From: Parahaliea mediterranea
GTDB lineage: Bacteria; Pseudomonadota; Gammaproteobacteria; Pseudomonadales; Halieaceae
Direction of reading: 5' to 3'
NCBI RefSeq assembly: GCF_017255185.1
Contig: NZ_JAFKCZ010000017.1
Location: forward strand, 1 to 64,000
Length of the DNA: 64,000 nucleotides
A model generated the notes under the pieces. The model was not told the DNA's origin. It worked only from the letters and a program-made list of their open reading frames with translations, and did no database searches. Below, piece after piece: positions 19,574 to 28,061 of the stretch. The position numbers were made by a program, and so were the translations under genes. The first letter of the stretch is position 1. Each line of letters opens with the position of its first letter.

Positions 19574-20590
19574 ATGAAAATCGACGGCCCACTCTACAGT
19601 ACACTGGAAACCGCGGCCGCCGATGCGCGGCGCATGGCGGATCTGGGCTACGACGGTATCTACTCCCTGGAGGGCAGCAGTGACCCCTTCCTGCCCCTGG
19701 TATTGGCCAGCGAGCATGCCCCGGGGCTGGATATCGCCACCGGCATCGCCGTGGCCTTCCCGCGCAACCCCCTGCACCTGGCCTACCAGGCCTGGGATCT
19801 GCAGCGATTCAGCCGGGGCCGTTTTCTGCTCGGCCTGGGTTCCCAGGTGCGCGCGCACATCGAAAAGCGCTTCGGCGTGAATTTCGATCCGCCCGCCCCG
19901 CGCATGCGCGACTACATCCTTGCCCTCAAGGCGATTTTCGATTGCTGGCAGCACGGTGGCCGGCTGGATTACCGCGGGCGCTTCTACCGCCACACCCTGA
20001 TGACGCCGATGTTCAATCCCGGTCCCAACCCTTATGGCGTTCCGCCTGTACTGCTCGGTGCGCTGGGGCCGCGGATGACCGAAGTGGCGGGGGAGGTGGC
20101 GGACGGCTTGATTGTCCACCCCTTCAACAACCTGTCCTTTATCGAGCAACACACCCTGCCCGCGGTGGAGCGCGGCCTGGCGAAATCCGGCCGGCGGCGC
20201 GCCGATTTCACCCTGCAGATCAATGCCGTGGTGATTACCGGTGACACCGACGCCGAACGGGCCGCGGCCCGCGACAGCGTCCGGCAACTGCTGGGCTTCT
20301 ACGCATCGACCCCGGCCTACCGCCCGCCGATGGAGGCCATCGGCAAGGGGGCGCTGCAGGAGGAATTGAACCGCCTGAGCAAGCGCGGGGAGTGGCAGCG
20401 CCTGGGTGAGTATATCGACGACGAATTTCTGGCGCGGTTCGCGACCGAGGGGGCGCCGCAGGAGATCCCACAGCTGTTGCACGAGCGCTACGGTCGCTAC
20501 GCCGACCGCCTGGCGCTGTACATTCCCTATCGGGCGCCGGATGCGCTGTGGCGGGAGGTGATCGCCGGCCTGCGGCGGCTGGCGACCTAG
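19574..20590 (+). CDS. LLM-class F420-dependent oxidoreductase (TIGR03617-like)
   Basis: This 338-residue luciferase-fold enzyme fits the TIGR03617 group: MKIDGPLYSTLETAAADARRMADLGYDGIYSLE at the start, ATGIAVAFPRNPLHLAYQAWDLQRFSRGRFLLGLGSQVRAHIEKRFG around residues 57-98, and VPPVLLGALGPRMTEVAGEVADG later. F420 use is typical of the group but is inferred here. ATG 19574 was preferred to upstream GTG/ATG codons because it aligns with the family start and has GGAG 11 nt upstream. The gene converges with the metallophosphoesterase gene across a hairpin. Confidence 0.84.
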   Translation: MKIDGPLYSTLETAAADARRMADLGYDGIYSLEGSSDPFLPLVLASEHAPGLDIATGIAVAFPRNPLHLAYQAWDLQRFSRGRFLLGLGSQVRAHIEKRFGVNFDPPAPRMRDYILALKAIFDCWQHGGRLDYRGRFYRHTLMTPMFNPGPNPYGVPPVLLGALGPRMTEVAGEVADGLIVHPFNNLSFIEQHTLPAVERGLAKSGRRRADFTLQINAVVITGDTDAERAAARDSVRQLLGFYASTPAYRPPMEAIGKGALQEELNRLSKRGEWQRLGEYIDDEFLARFATEGAPQEIPQLLHERYGRYADRLALYIPYRAPDALWREVIAGLRRLAT

Positions 20591-20599
20591 AGCAACAGT

Positions 20600-20622
20600 G
20601 CCGCCGGGTGTTTCCCGGCGGC
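20600..20622. terminator. Bidirectional hairpin between convergent genes
   Basis: The 9-bp perfect arms GCCGCCGGG and CCCGGCGGC surround TGTTT. It lies 10 bp after the LLM stop and 9 bp before the metallophosphoesterase stop. The stem is strong but has no T-run on either side. Confidence 0.5.
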
Positions 20623-20630
20623 ATGTGGGG

Positions 20631-22721
20631 TCAGCGCAGGTTGCGCTCCCGGACCAGGGCGAGCTGCGCGTCCTGTTGCAGGATGGCCCACCAGCGCTTG
20701 CCGTGCTCGGCGTCGAAGCCCACCATCGGGTAGGCCTCGCAGCCTTCCGCGCGCTCCGGGGCGTTGTCGATGTAGCTGTCATCCCAGGCGGATTGCACGA
20801 CGCAGTCGGCCGGCGCCACCGCGCGCCAGCGGTCCAGGTACACGGCGAGGGTAGCGTCGCGGCGCAGTGATCGCCCGCCGTAGGTGAACTGCACCGCGTA
20901 GGGGTCGGCCACCGCGTCGCTGATATCCCAGGAGCGCGTGGCGTAGTCCGGCAAGGTCACCGGCGGCTTGGCCTCGCCGCTGGCGCTGGAGCCCGCCAGG
21001 CCCGTTTCCGCTTCGATGTCCTTCATGACGCCGTAGTCGTCCTGGTACACGCCGGTCTGGTTTTGGGTGCCGCTGACGATCAGGATTTCCGACTCGGTGT
21101 CGCGGTCCTCCGGCAGCCAGCTCAGGGTCACGTGCTCCTTGAGGTCGATGGTGGTCTCGGGAATGATCATCTCCTGGGCGTCAACATCCGGTATCACGCG
21201 GTTGTTGCCGTTGAGGTTGGGTGTCCAGCTCTCGTGGTACTGGAAAATCCACTGGTAGGCCAGCCGCACCAGGTCGTTGAGGGTCTCCGCGCGGGAGAAG
21301 CCGGGGGTGTAGCCCATGTCGCGGGTGCGGGTGTCGGTGCGGTTGAAGGTGCGGTTGAGACCGCCCAGCAGGCGCGCCTCGCTTTTGTCGGGGCCGATAC
21401 ACACGTTGCTGAGGTACTCGGGCTGGAGCACCATCACCGGCCGGGTGTCGGCGGGGATGGAGTCCGGGTAGACCACGGTCTCGCAGCGGTCGGTGGTGCG
21501 GGAAAAGCGGTCCATCAGTTTCCAGTCCGCCTCGAAATCTTCCTCCGGCGCGTTGCTGCGGGCGGTGTGCTCGGCAAAGTAGGCGGCGTAGTCCACACGC
21601 GGGCCGTTAAAGCGCAGCAGCGAGGAATTGACGTCAAAATGGCTCGAGCCCTTATCCAGGGTGGCATTCTTCTGGGACACAATCATCTGCACCAGGTCGC
21701 GCTCGCCGTAGCGGAACTCGTAGCCCTTGTAGGAGGCGTTGCCGGCCATGATCTGGGTGTAGACGTCCATGCGGTAATTGCCGCCGGTGGGTGTGGAGCT
21801 GGAGGGGTAGGTGGTCAGCGTGGTCTTCGCGCTGATCAGCGAGCGCTGGTACTGGTGCTCGTGGCCCTGGACGTAGATGACGTCGTAATCGGCGAAGAAC
21901 TCGCGTATCTGCGGTTGTACCTGGTAGACCCAGTCATCGTCCTTGGTGCCGTCCACGATCTGCTCGCGGGTCTGGCCGTACTTGGCGCCGATCAGGCCGT
22001 CGTGGCTGGCCACGACGATGTGGTCGATGTCCTCCTCGTGTTCGTAGACCACCTGCTTGATCCACTCGAAGGCGATGGGCAGGTTGTAGTAGGCGAGGCC
22101 GACGATCAGCACGTTCTCGCGGATCACATAGTAGTTGACCCACTCGTAGCCGGGCATGTGCACCGCGTCCTCGGGGATGAAGTCGCGCATGTTCTCGACC
22201 CATTCCACGGTGTAGGCGTAGCTGGTTTCGTGGTTGCCCATCACCGGCAGGAACTCCACGCCCTGGGCGGCATACCGGTCGGCGACAGAACGCCACTCGG
22301 CGAATTCGAGGGTGGAGCCCTTGTCGGTCAGGTCGCCCAGGGCGATCACCATGTCCGCCCCGGCGGCGCGCTGGTGCTTGAGTACCTCGTCCATGGGGTG
22401 GATCGACACGTGGGCCTGGCCCTGGGCGTCGGTGCCGCCCTGGGTGTCCGGCAGCAGGCCGATGGTGAAGCTGTCGAAGCGGTCGTTGGAGCCATTGGGC
22501 GACCGGTTGGGGCCGACCCCTGTTTCGCCCGCGGGATCGGTTTTTGGTTGCGAGTCGACGGTGGCGTCCACATTTTCCTGGCCGGGCAGGCCAAATGCCT
22601 GGTTTTGTCCGGCGGCGTTGTCGCCATCGCCGGAGTCGGATCCGCAGGCGCTCAGCAGGCTGGCCGTCATCAAACTGCCCAGTAGTGTCTTGGCAAACGT
22701 TCTTCCCCGGTGGTGTGTCAT
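20631..22721 (-). CDS. Metallophosphoesterase lipoprotein
   Basis: This 696-residue exported protein has lipobox LLSAC (Cys26) followed by an acidic and asparagine-rich linker. The calcineurin-like phosphoesterase metal motifs follow in order: LLPDTQGG, ALGDLTDKG, VMGNHETSY, ASHDG and YVQGHEHQYQ. The remaining 350 or so residues have no domain I recognise; they include a beta-rich tail near the end. The substrate is unknown, but an outer, envelope-linked phosphoesterase is likely. ATG 22721 (MTHHRGRTF) has AGGAG upstream; the longer form to 22772 would put 17 residues before a normal lipoprotein signal. It is divergent from the acyl-CoA dehydrogenase genes. Confidence 0.82.
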   Translation of the reverse strand: MTHHRGRTFAKTLLGSLMTASLLSACGSDSGDGDNAAGQNQAFGLPGQENVDATVDSQPKTDPAGETGVGPNRSPNGSNDRFDSFTIGLLPDTQGGTDAQGQAHVSIHPMDEVLKHQRAAGADMVIALGDLTDKGSTLEFAEWRSVADRYAAQGVEFLPVMGNHETSYAYTVEWVENMRDFIPEDAVHMPGYEWVNYYVIRENVLIVGLAYYNLPIAFEWIKQVVYEHEEDIDHIVVASHDGLIGAKYGQTREQIVDGTKDDDWVYQVQPQIREFFADYDVIYVQGHEHQYQRSLISAKTTLTTYPSSSTPTGGNYRMDVYTQIMAGNASYKGYEFRYGERDLVQMIVSQKNATLDKGSSHFDVNSSLLRFNGPRVDYAAYFAEHTARSNAPEEDFEADWKLMDRFSRTTDRCETVVYPDSIPADTRPVMVLQPEYLSNVCIGPDKSEARLLGGLNRTFNRTDTRTRDMGYTPGFSRAETLNDLVRLAYQWIFQYHESWTPNLNGNNRVIPDVDAQEMIIPETTIDLKEHVTLSWLPEDRDTESEILIVSGTQNQTGVYQDDYGVMKDIEAETGLAGSSASGEAKPPVTLPDYATRSWDISDAVADPYAVQFTYGGRSLRRDATLAVYLDRWRAVAPADCVVQSAWDDSYIDNAPERAEGCEAYPMVGFDAEHGKRWWAILQQDAQLALVRERNLR

Positions 22722-22806
22722 TAGTATGGCTCCTTTTTGGCGGTTAGGGGCGTGCCCCGAAAAGCTAGCCATTGCATAGAATTACTGTGACAGGGCGGCG
22801 AATGCC

Positions 22807-22835
22807 TTGTGTTGGTCCCGTGAAGTTTTTATAAC
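22807..22835 (+). promoter_or_regulatory. Candidate sigma-70 promoter for the acyl-CoA dehydrogenase pair
   Basis: TTGTGT (22807-22812), a 17-bp spacer and TATAAC (22830-22835) point toward the gene at 22941, leaving a leader of about 100 bp. The -10 is a 5/6 match and the -35 is 3/6. Confidence 0.45.
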
Positions 22836-22940
22836 AGGGCGCGGGGATCGCTTTTGTCAGTCCAGGTGGCCGCAGTGCGCGCTGACAAGTGCCGGCAATC
22901 GGGCATAGTGTCAGGGTGACGGTGCGAAGGAGGGAGTCCC

Positions 22941-24122
22941 TTGAAACTGCAATTCACGGCGGCGCAGCTGGCACTGCGCGACGAGCTGCGCGCCTACTTC
23001 CGGGAATTAATGACGCCGGCGCTGGCGGCCGAGTGCGAGCGCGACATGGGCGAGGGCGGTGGGCCGCTGTGGCGGGAGGCGCTGGCGCGCATGGGCCGCG
23101 ACGGCTGGATCGGCCTGGGCTGGCCCGAGGCCCTGGGCGGGCGCGGTTTGAGCCCGCTGGAGCAGTTCATCTTCGTGGAGGAGGTGATGCGCGCCGGCTA
23201 CCCCTTCCCCTTCCTCACCACCGAGTCGGTGGGCCCGATCCTGGCGGAGCACGGCAACGACTGGATCCAGCGGGAAATCGTGCCGAAGATCCTGCGCGGG
23301 GAACTGCTGATCGCCATCGGCTACTCCGAGCCCGGCGCCGGCACCGACCTGGCGAGCCTCAAGACCGCGGCGGTGCGCGAGGGCGACGGCTGGGTGATCA
23401 ACGGCCAGAAGATGTGGACCTCGCTGGCGCATTTTTGCGACTACACCTGGCTGGCGGCGCGCACCGATCCCGAGGCGCCGAAAAAGCACAAGGGCATTTC
23501 CATGTTCCTGGTGCCCAACAACGATCCGGGCTGGAGTTGCACCCCGGTGCACACCCTGGGGGGAGTGCGCACCAACGCCACCTTCTACGACAACATCCGC
23601 GTGTCCGACGACCACCGGGTCGGCGAATTGCACGGCGGCTGGAAGCTGATTACCAGCCAGCTCAACCGCGAGCGCCTGAGCCTGATCAATTTCGGCCCCT
23701 CGGCGGAGCTGTTCAACGCCACGGTGCGCTGGGCGCGGGACAGCGCGCTGCCGGGCGGCGGCCGCGTGATCGACCAGGGCTGGGTCCAGCTGAACCTGGC
23801 CCGCTGCCGCGCGCTCATCGAGTGCATGAAGCTGATCGTCTACAAACAGAGCTGGGCAATGACCGAGGGCACGCTGGAGATGGCCGACGCCTCCGCCGCC
23901 AAGGTCTACGGCTCCGAGGCCTTTATCGAACTCTACCGCTTGCTGGGCGAGGTGGTGGGCCAGGCGGGCCTGCTGCGCGACGGCGATGGCTGCGACAGCG
24001 CGCGCCGCCTGGAGCGCCTGTATCGCGCCGCCTCCATCATCACCTTCGGCGGTGGCACCAACGAAATCCAGCGCGACATCATATCGGCGGCGGGGCTGTG
24101 GATGCCCCGCGCCAGTCGCTAG
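22941..24122 (+). CDS. Acyl-CoA dehydrogenase, probable subunit of a heteromeric enzyme (A)
   Basis: This FAD-dependent flavoenzyme (393 residues) introduces a 2,3 double bond into an acyl-CoA. It has the N-terminal helical domain, the flavin-contacting beta segment IAIGYSEPGAGTDLASLKT and INGQKMWTS, and the C-terminal ITFGGGTNEIQRDII. The usual catalytic glutamate of the (Y/F)-E-G-(T)-(N/S) motif is glycine here (FGGGTNE), as in FadE26/ChsE4-type subunits whose base lies elsewhere. TTG 22941 has GGAGGGA 6 nt upstream. The second dehydrogenase follows after 15 bp. The pair resembles the alpha2beta2 dehydrogenases that shorten steroid side chains in actinobacteria; the real substrate here is unknown. 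Confidence 0.85.
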   Translation: MKLQFTAAQLALRDELRAYFRELMTPALAAECERDMGEGGGPLWREALARMGRDGWIGLGWPEALGGRGLSPLEQFIFVEEVMRAGYPFPFLTTESVGPILAEHGNDWIQREIVPKILRGELLIAIGYSEPGAGTDLASLKTAAVREGDGWVINGQKMWTSLAHFCDYTWLAARTDPEAPKKHKGISMFLVPNNDPGWSCTPVHTLGGVRTNATFYDNIRVSDDHRVGELHGGWKLITSQLNRERLSLINFGPSAELFNATVRWARDSALPGGGRVIDQGWVQLNLARCRALIECMKLIVYKQSWAMTEGTLEMADASAAKVYGSEAFIELYRLLGEVVGQAGLLRDGDGCDSARRLERLYRAASIITFGGGTNEIQRDIISAAGLWMPRASR

Positions 24123-24137
24123 CGGGGAGGGCAGGTC

Positions 24138-25277
24138 ATGGATTTTGGATTCAGCGACGAGCAGCGGGAGGTGCGCGACCTGGCCCGCCGCATCCTCGGC
24201 GAGCAGGTAAGCCCGCGGTCCCTGCAAGCCTACGACGAATACGCCGCGCCGCGCTTTGACGAGGACCTGTGGCGCGCGCTGCTGGATGCTGGCCTGCCCG
24301 GTGTCGCGGTGGCGGCCCAGTGGGGCGGCATGGATTTCGGCTTTCTCGAGCTGGCGCTGTTCATCGAGGAGGTGGGGCGCGGCATCGCGCCGGTGCCGGC
24401 GATCCAGCACTGCGTCGGCGGCATGCTGCCCCTGCAGCGCTTCGGCAGTGCCGCGCAGCGGGCGCGCTGGCTGCCCGCGGCCGTGTCCGGAGAGCTCCTG
24501 CTCACCGCGGCGTTGACCGAAACGGGCAACGACTGGTCGCGGGCACCGCGGTGCGTGACCGCGCGCCGGGACGGCGACACGCTGTGCCTGCGGGGCCGCA
24601 AGAGCGCGGTGCCCTTTGCCGCCCAGGCGGACCTGGTGCTGCTGCCCGCGGCCCTGGAAGGCGGTGACGATGTGGCGGTGGTGTTGTTGGATCCGCGCGG
24701 CGCGGGGGTGACGCTGCTGCCCTGCGAGTCCACCAGTTTCGAGCCCCAGGCGCACCTGCAACTGGACAATGTGCGCGTCCCGCCCGAGCAGGTGCTGGTG
24801 GGCCGCGGCGGCGCGGCGGCCATGGCGTGGCTGGCGGAGCGCATGTGCGCCGCGCTCTGCGCGCACCAGCTCGGCGCGGCGGACGCGGCCATGCGCATGG
24901 CCGCCTCCTATACCGGCGAGCGCCAGCAGTTTGGCGTGCCGATTTCCACCTTCCAGGCGGTGGGGCACCGCATGGCCAACTGTTACATCGACGTGGAGTG
25001 CCTGCGCCTGGCGACCTACCAGGCCTGCTCGCTGCTGCACGACGAGCAGGCCGCGGCGCTGGAGACCCGCATCGCCAAGGTGTGGGCCGGCGACACCGGG
25101 CACCGGGTGAGTTATGCCACCCAGCATGTGCACGGCGGTACCGGCATCGACCGCGACTATCCCCTGTGGCGCTACTGCCTGTGGCTGCGGCACAACGAGA
25201 TGACCCTGGGCGGCAGCGGTTTTCACCTGGCGGCCATCGGCGAGGGGCTGGCCGGGGGGCAAGGTCTGTTCGCCTGA
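24138..25277 (+). CDS. Acyl-CoA dehydrogenase, probable subunit of a heteromeric enzyme (B)
   Basis: This 379-residue partner of the preceding gene begins MDFGFSDEQREVRDLAR, typical of the family. The middle-domain signature is degenerate (ALTETGNDWSRAP where the normal form is TEP-x-GSD), and the C-terminus has HVHGGTGIDRDYPLWRY. That mixture of intact and degraded flavin contacts is what FadE27/ChsE5-like beta subunits show, in which one FAD site per dimer is completed by the other chain. The ATG has GGGGAGGG at an 8-nt spacing, 15 bp after the previous stop. Activity without the partner is doubtful. Confidence 0.82.
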   Translation: MDFGFSDEQREVRDLARRILGEQVSPRSLQAYDEYAAPRFDEDLWRALLDAGLPGVAVAAQWGGMDFGFLELALFIEEVGRGIAPVPAIQHCVGGMLPLQRFGSAAQRARWLPAAVSGELLLTAALTETGNDWSRAPRCVTARRDGDTLCLRGRKSAVPFAAQADLVLLPAALEGGDDVAVVLLDPRGAGVTLLPCESTSFEPQAHLQLDNVRVPPEQVLVGRGGAAAMAWLAERMCAALCAHQLGAADAAMRMAASYTGERQQFGVPISTFQAVGHRMANCYIDVECLRLATYQACSLLHDEQAAALETRIAKVWAGDTGHRVSYATQHVHGGTGIDRDYPLWRYCLWLRHNEMTLGGSGFHLAAIGEGLAGGQGLFA

Positions 25278-25314
25278 GGGCTTTGCCCCGTCGCCGCAAA
25301 ACCGGCATTGATCG

Positions 25315-25343
25315 CTGACCGCCGCCGGGCGCTGGGTTACACT
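25315..25343 (+). promoter_or_regulatory. Candidate promoter with start codon close to the transcription start
   Basis: CTGACC (25315-25320), a 17-bp spacer and TACACT (25338-25343) precede the ATG at 25352 by only 8 bp. If used, transcription would begin within one or two bases of the ATG, giving a nearly leaderless message; no ribosome site is visible. Confidence 0.4.
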
Positions 25344-25351
25344 AGCGCCCG

Positions 25352-26053
25352 ATGATTGCTCCCTTACTCCAACGCCTGCTTACCGCCTGCTTGCTGGCGG
25401 CGATGCTGCTCGCCGGCGCCTGCGCCAACCCGCAAGCGCCCTTGCGCGGCGACAACGGCCAGCCGGCGGATTTCAGCGGGCACTGGGAGTTGAACTACGG
25501 CCAGAGCGACAATATCCAGGCGCGGCTGAATGCCCTGATGCGCGAATTGCGCCGGCAGAACGAGCGCCGCGGCGCGGGGGGCGAGGTCGGCGGGGCGTTG
25601 ATCAGTGTCGGTGGCGGTGGCGCCAATAGCGGCGCCTCGGTGTTCGGCCTGGCGCAGATGGCGGATTTGATCACGCGGTCGCCGCAGCTCATCATCGACC
25701 AGGACGAAGAGGGTATCCAGGTCAAGCGGGAGGGCAATTTCGCCCTGGACTGCCAGTTCGTCGGTGATTCGGCCTACCGCGTGGATTCCCCCCTCGGGCG
25801 GGAGCTCTGCGGTTGGGACGGCCACCAGTTGGTGTTCACCCTGTTGTTGCCGGAGGGCCTGAGCATCCGCCATCGCCTGACCCTGAGCCCCGACGCCCGG
25901 AGCATGAATATTGCCAGCACCGTGGTCTCTGACCAGGTGTCCCAGCCCTTTACCCTGAACCGGGTGTACAGCCGCTTCGACCCCGCCGCGGCGGGCTACC
26001 ATTGCAAAATGACCCTGACCCGCGGCCGCGTGTGCACCACGGAGGCCCAGTGA
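25352..26053 (+). CDS. Predicted exported protein or lipoprotein of unknown function
   Basis: I do not recognise this 233-residue protein. Its N-terminus is a signal sequence ending LLAGAC, an imperfect lipobox (Cys24; glycine at -2 and alanine at -1), so lipidation is likely but not certain. After a short linker comes FSGHWELNY, a phrase common at the start of small periplasmic beta-barrel proteins. A serine- and glycine-rich segment (SVGGGGANSGAS) is followed by a beta-rich C-terminal half containing four cysteines. The next gene begins within its stop codon, so the two are translated together. Confidence 0.65.
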   Translation: MIAPLLQRLLTACLLAAMLLAGACANPQAPLRGDNGQPADFSGHWELNYGQSDNIQARLNALMRELRRQNERRGAGGEVGGALISVGGGGANSGASVFGLAQMADLITRSPQLIIDQDEEGIQVKREGNFALDCQFVGDSAYRVDSPLGRELCGWDGHQLVFTLLLPEGLSIRHRLTLSPDARSMNIASTVVSDQVSQPFTLNRVYSRFDPAAAGYHCKMTLTRGRVCTTEAQ

Positions 26054-27189
26054 GGCTGGCCGTCCTGTCGCTGTGCGCCTGGCTGGCCGCCTGTGCCGGC
26101 GGCGCGCCGGAACCCGCCCCGCAGCCCGTCGCGGCGACGGCGCAGTGGCCGGCGCCCGTGGGCTCGGTGAGCTTGCAGCGGGTGGACGAGGTCGAGGAGG
26201 CCGCGGCCCTGGACGTGGGGCTGGTGGTCTTCGACCCCGGGCTGGCGGAAGACGTGACCTCTCACGGCACCCGGGGCATTTTCCCGGAGATCCGCCGGGC
26301 CGAGGCGCGCTACCTGCCGGTGCTGTTGCGCCAGGCCCTGGTGGATGCGGGCGCCTGGGGGGTGGTGCGGGTGCTGCCGGAGCCCGACGACAGTGTCGAA
26401 TTGCTGGTGCGGGCGAGCATATTGCATTCCGACGGGCAGCGCCTGGCCCTGCGGGTGAGCGCCGGCGACGCCAGCGGTCGCCAGTGGCTGGATCGCGTCT
26501 ACACCGATGTCGCCACGGAGGGCGACTACCCGGTGCCCGAGGGCGGCGACCCCTTCGCCGACCTCTACCGACAGGTCGCCAACGACCTGCTGGCGGTCCG
26601 CCGGGCGCTGGATGCCGACGCGTTGCAGGCGATTCGCCGGGTGGGCGAGTTGCGCTACGCCGCCAGCCTGGCGCCGGAGGCTTTCACGGGCTACCTGGCA
26701 CGGGACGAGGCCGGCCACTACCGTGTGTCGCGCCTGCCGGCGGCGGGCGATCCGATGCTCGCCCGGGTGCAGCGCATCCGCAACAAGGAACACCTGTTTA
26801 TCGACACCGTGGACGAGCAGTACCTCGACCTGTTGCAGGAGATGCGTCCCACCTACAACCTGTGGCGCCAGTACGGCCTGGAACAGGCCTTGTACATCGC
26901 CAATTACCACGAGCGCCTGGCCGGGCGCGACAGCGCCGGACGCCGGGGCTCCTTCGCCGCCATGCAGCAGACCTACAACGCCTTCAAGTGGCACAAAATC
27001 CAGCAACAGGACCTGCGCGAGCTGGCCCGGGGGTTCGACAACGAGGTGACGCCCACGGTCCTGGAAGCCAGTGGCCGGGTGTTCCGCCTCAACGGCAGCC
27101 TGGACAGCCAGTACAGTGAGTGGCGGGGTATCCTGCGGCAGATCTTCGCCCTCGAGACCGGTCTCGCGCCGGCGGACGGATCGCCCTGA
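26050..27189 (+). CDS. Predicted lipoprotein of unknown function
   Basis: This 379-residue lipoprotein starts at GTG 26050, which shares four bases (GTGA) with the preceding stop and has GGAGG 5 nt upstream. The signal VRLAVLSLCAWLAAC gives a lipidated Cys15; a longer in-frame reading from 26002 lacks that signal at its N-terminus. The middle part (about 45-190) looks like an alpha/beta periplasmic domain, and the C-terminal half is helical and charged, with an aromatic run around NLWRQYG and YNAFKWHKIQQQDL. No family is recognised. It was probably inherited together with the upstream exported protein and the downstream XRE gene. Confidence 0.65.
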   Translation: MRLAVLSLCAWLAACAGGAPEPAPQPVAATAQWPAPVGSVSLQRVDEVEEAAALDVGLVVFDPGLAEDVTSHGTRGIFPEIRRAEARYLPVLLRQALVDAGAWGVVRVLPEPDDSVELLVRASILHSDGQRLALRVSAGDASGRQWLDRVYTDVATEGDYPVPEGGDPFADLYRQVANDLLAVRRALDADALQAIRRVGELRYAASLAPEAFTGYLARDEAGHYRVSRLPAAGDPMLARVQRIRNKEHLFIDTVDEQYLDLLQEMRPTYNLWRQYGLEQALYIANYHERLAGRDSAGRRGSFAAMQQTYNAFKWHKIQQQDLRELARGFDNEVTPTVLEASGRVFRLNGSLDSQYSEWRGILRQIFALETGLAPADGSP

Positions 27190-27232
27190 TGGCGGCTATA
27201 CTGGTGGGCGCGAGCGCGCGCGGAGGCCAGCG

Positions 27233-27970
27233 ATGAGCGACAGCAAACCGGAGCACGAGAACCGTTCCCTGTTCGATGCGCTGATGCGCCTCAGCGGGCA
27301 GGTGGCGGGCGGCACCCTGGAGCTGGCCCGCAGCACCGCCACGCTCACCGCGATGTTCGGCGAGTCCTGGCTGCGCAACGCCCTGCTCAATACCATGGAG
27401 CCGGAGCGGCTGGAGGCCATGGCGGATGCCGGCCACTTCCTGCGCGATGCCCGGGAGACCGCCGGTATGTCGCTGAAGGAGCTGGCGGACAGCCTCGGCG
27501 TGTCGGACAAGCGCATCCTCGAAGACGTGGAGAGCGGCGACAAGATCATGCCCCTGGAGCTGGTGCTGCGCTGCGCCTCGCTGCTGGCGCGGCACGACCC
27601 CATACCCTTTCTGATCAAGTTCATGCGCACCTACAACCCGCAGCTGGAGCAAACCCTGGAGAGCTGGGGGGTGATGGCCCTGCCCAAGCAGTACGAGCGC
27701 GAGCGCCGCTTTATCAACCTCTACCGCAAGCACGATGTCTTGCGCGGTTTCAGCGACGAGGAGTTCCAGCGTTTCATCGACTACATGGAGAGCTCGTCCA
27801 ACCTGGTGCTGGACGTCATGGCGCGGGAGAAAGACGCCAACACGCCGCGGCGCCAAGCCGCGAAGCCGCCGGCCAGGAAACGAGCCGCCGGCGCCGCGCG
27901 AAAGCGGCCCGCCGCCGCGCGCAAAACACCGAAAAGTCGCGCCAAACCGCGAGCCGAGGGCGCCGACTAA
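27233..27970 (+). CDS. XRE-type helix-turn-helix protein with basic AlgP/H1-like tail
   Basis: This 245-residue cytoplasmic protein has three parts. The N-terminal helical region (1-75) is of unknown fold. An XRE-type helix-turn-helix is at about 75-125 (FLRDARETAGMSLKELADSLGVSDKRILEDVESG). The C-terminal tail from about 208 is rich in lysine, arginine, alanine and proline (KPPARKRAAGAARKRPAAARK), resembling the DNA-binding tails of AlgP and histone H1-like proteins. It could bind DNA at a specific site and hold it non-specifically with the tail. ATG 27233 has GGAGG at 7 nt. It lies 43 bp after the lipoprotein gene, so co-transcription is possible. Confidence 0.72.
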   Translation: MSDSKPEHENRSLFDALMRLSGQVAGGTLELARSTATLTAMFGESWLRNALLNTMEPERLEAMADAGHFLRDARETAGMSLKELADSLGVSDKRILEDVESGDKIMPLELVLRCASLLARHDPIPFLIKFMRTYNPQLEQTLESWGVMALPKQYERERRFINLYRKHDVLRGFSDEEFQRFIDYMESSSNLVLDVMAREKDANTPRRQAAKPPARKRAAGAARKRPAAARKTPKSRAKPRAEGAD

Positions 27971-28061
27971 GCCTCGAAACCACCTCATGTTATGTTTGGT
28001 TTCAGATTGTAAACCCGCTTTAAGTAGCTGAATTAATGAATATTTTGATTATGTTTAAACC

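Noticed and set aside
21063-22685. 540-codon frame opposite the metallophosphoesterase
   Set aside because: Val/Gly/His-rich shadow of a gene with all metal motifs.
23007-25262. 751-codon minus-strand frame across both acyl-CoA dehydrogenases
   Set aside because: Spans two genes that are coherent on the other strand and lacks a ribosome site or domains.
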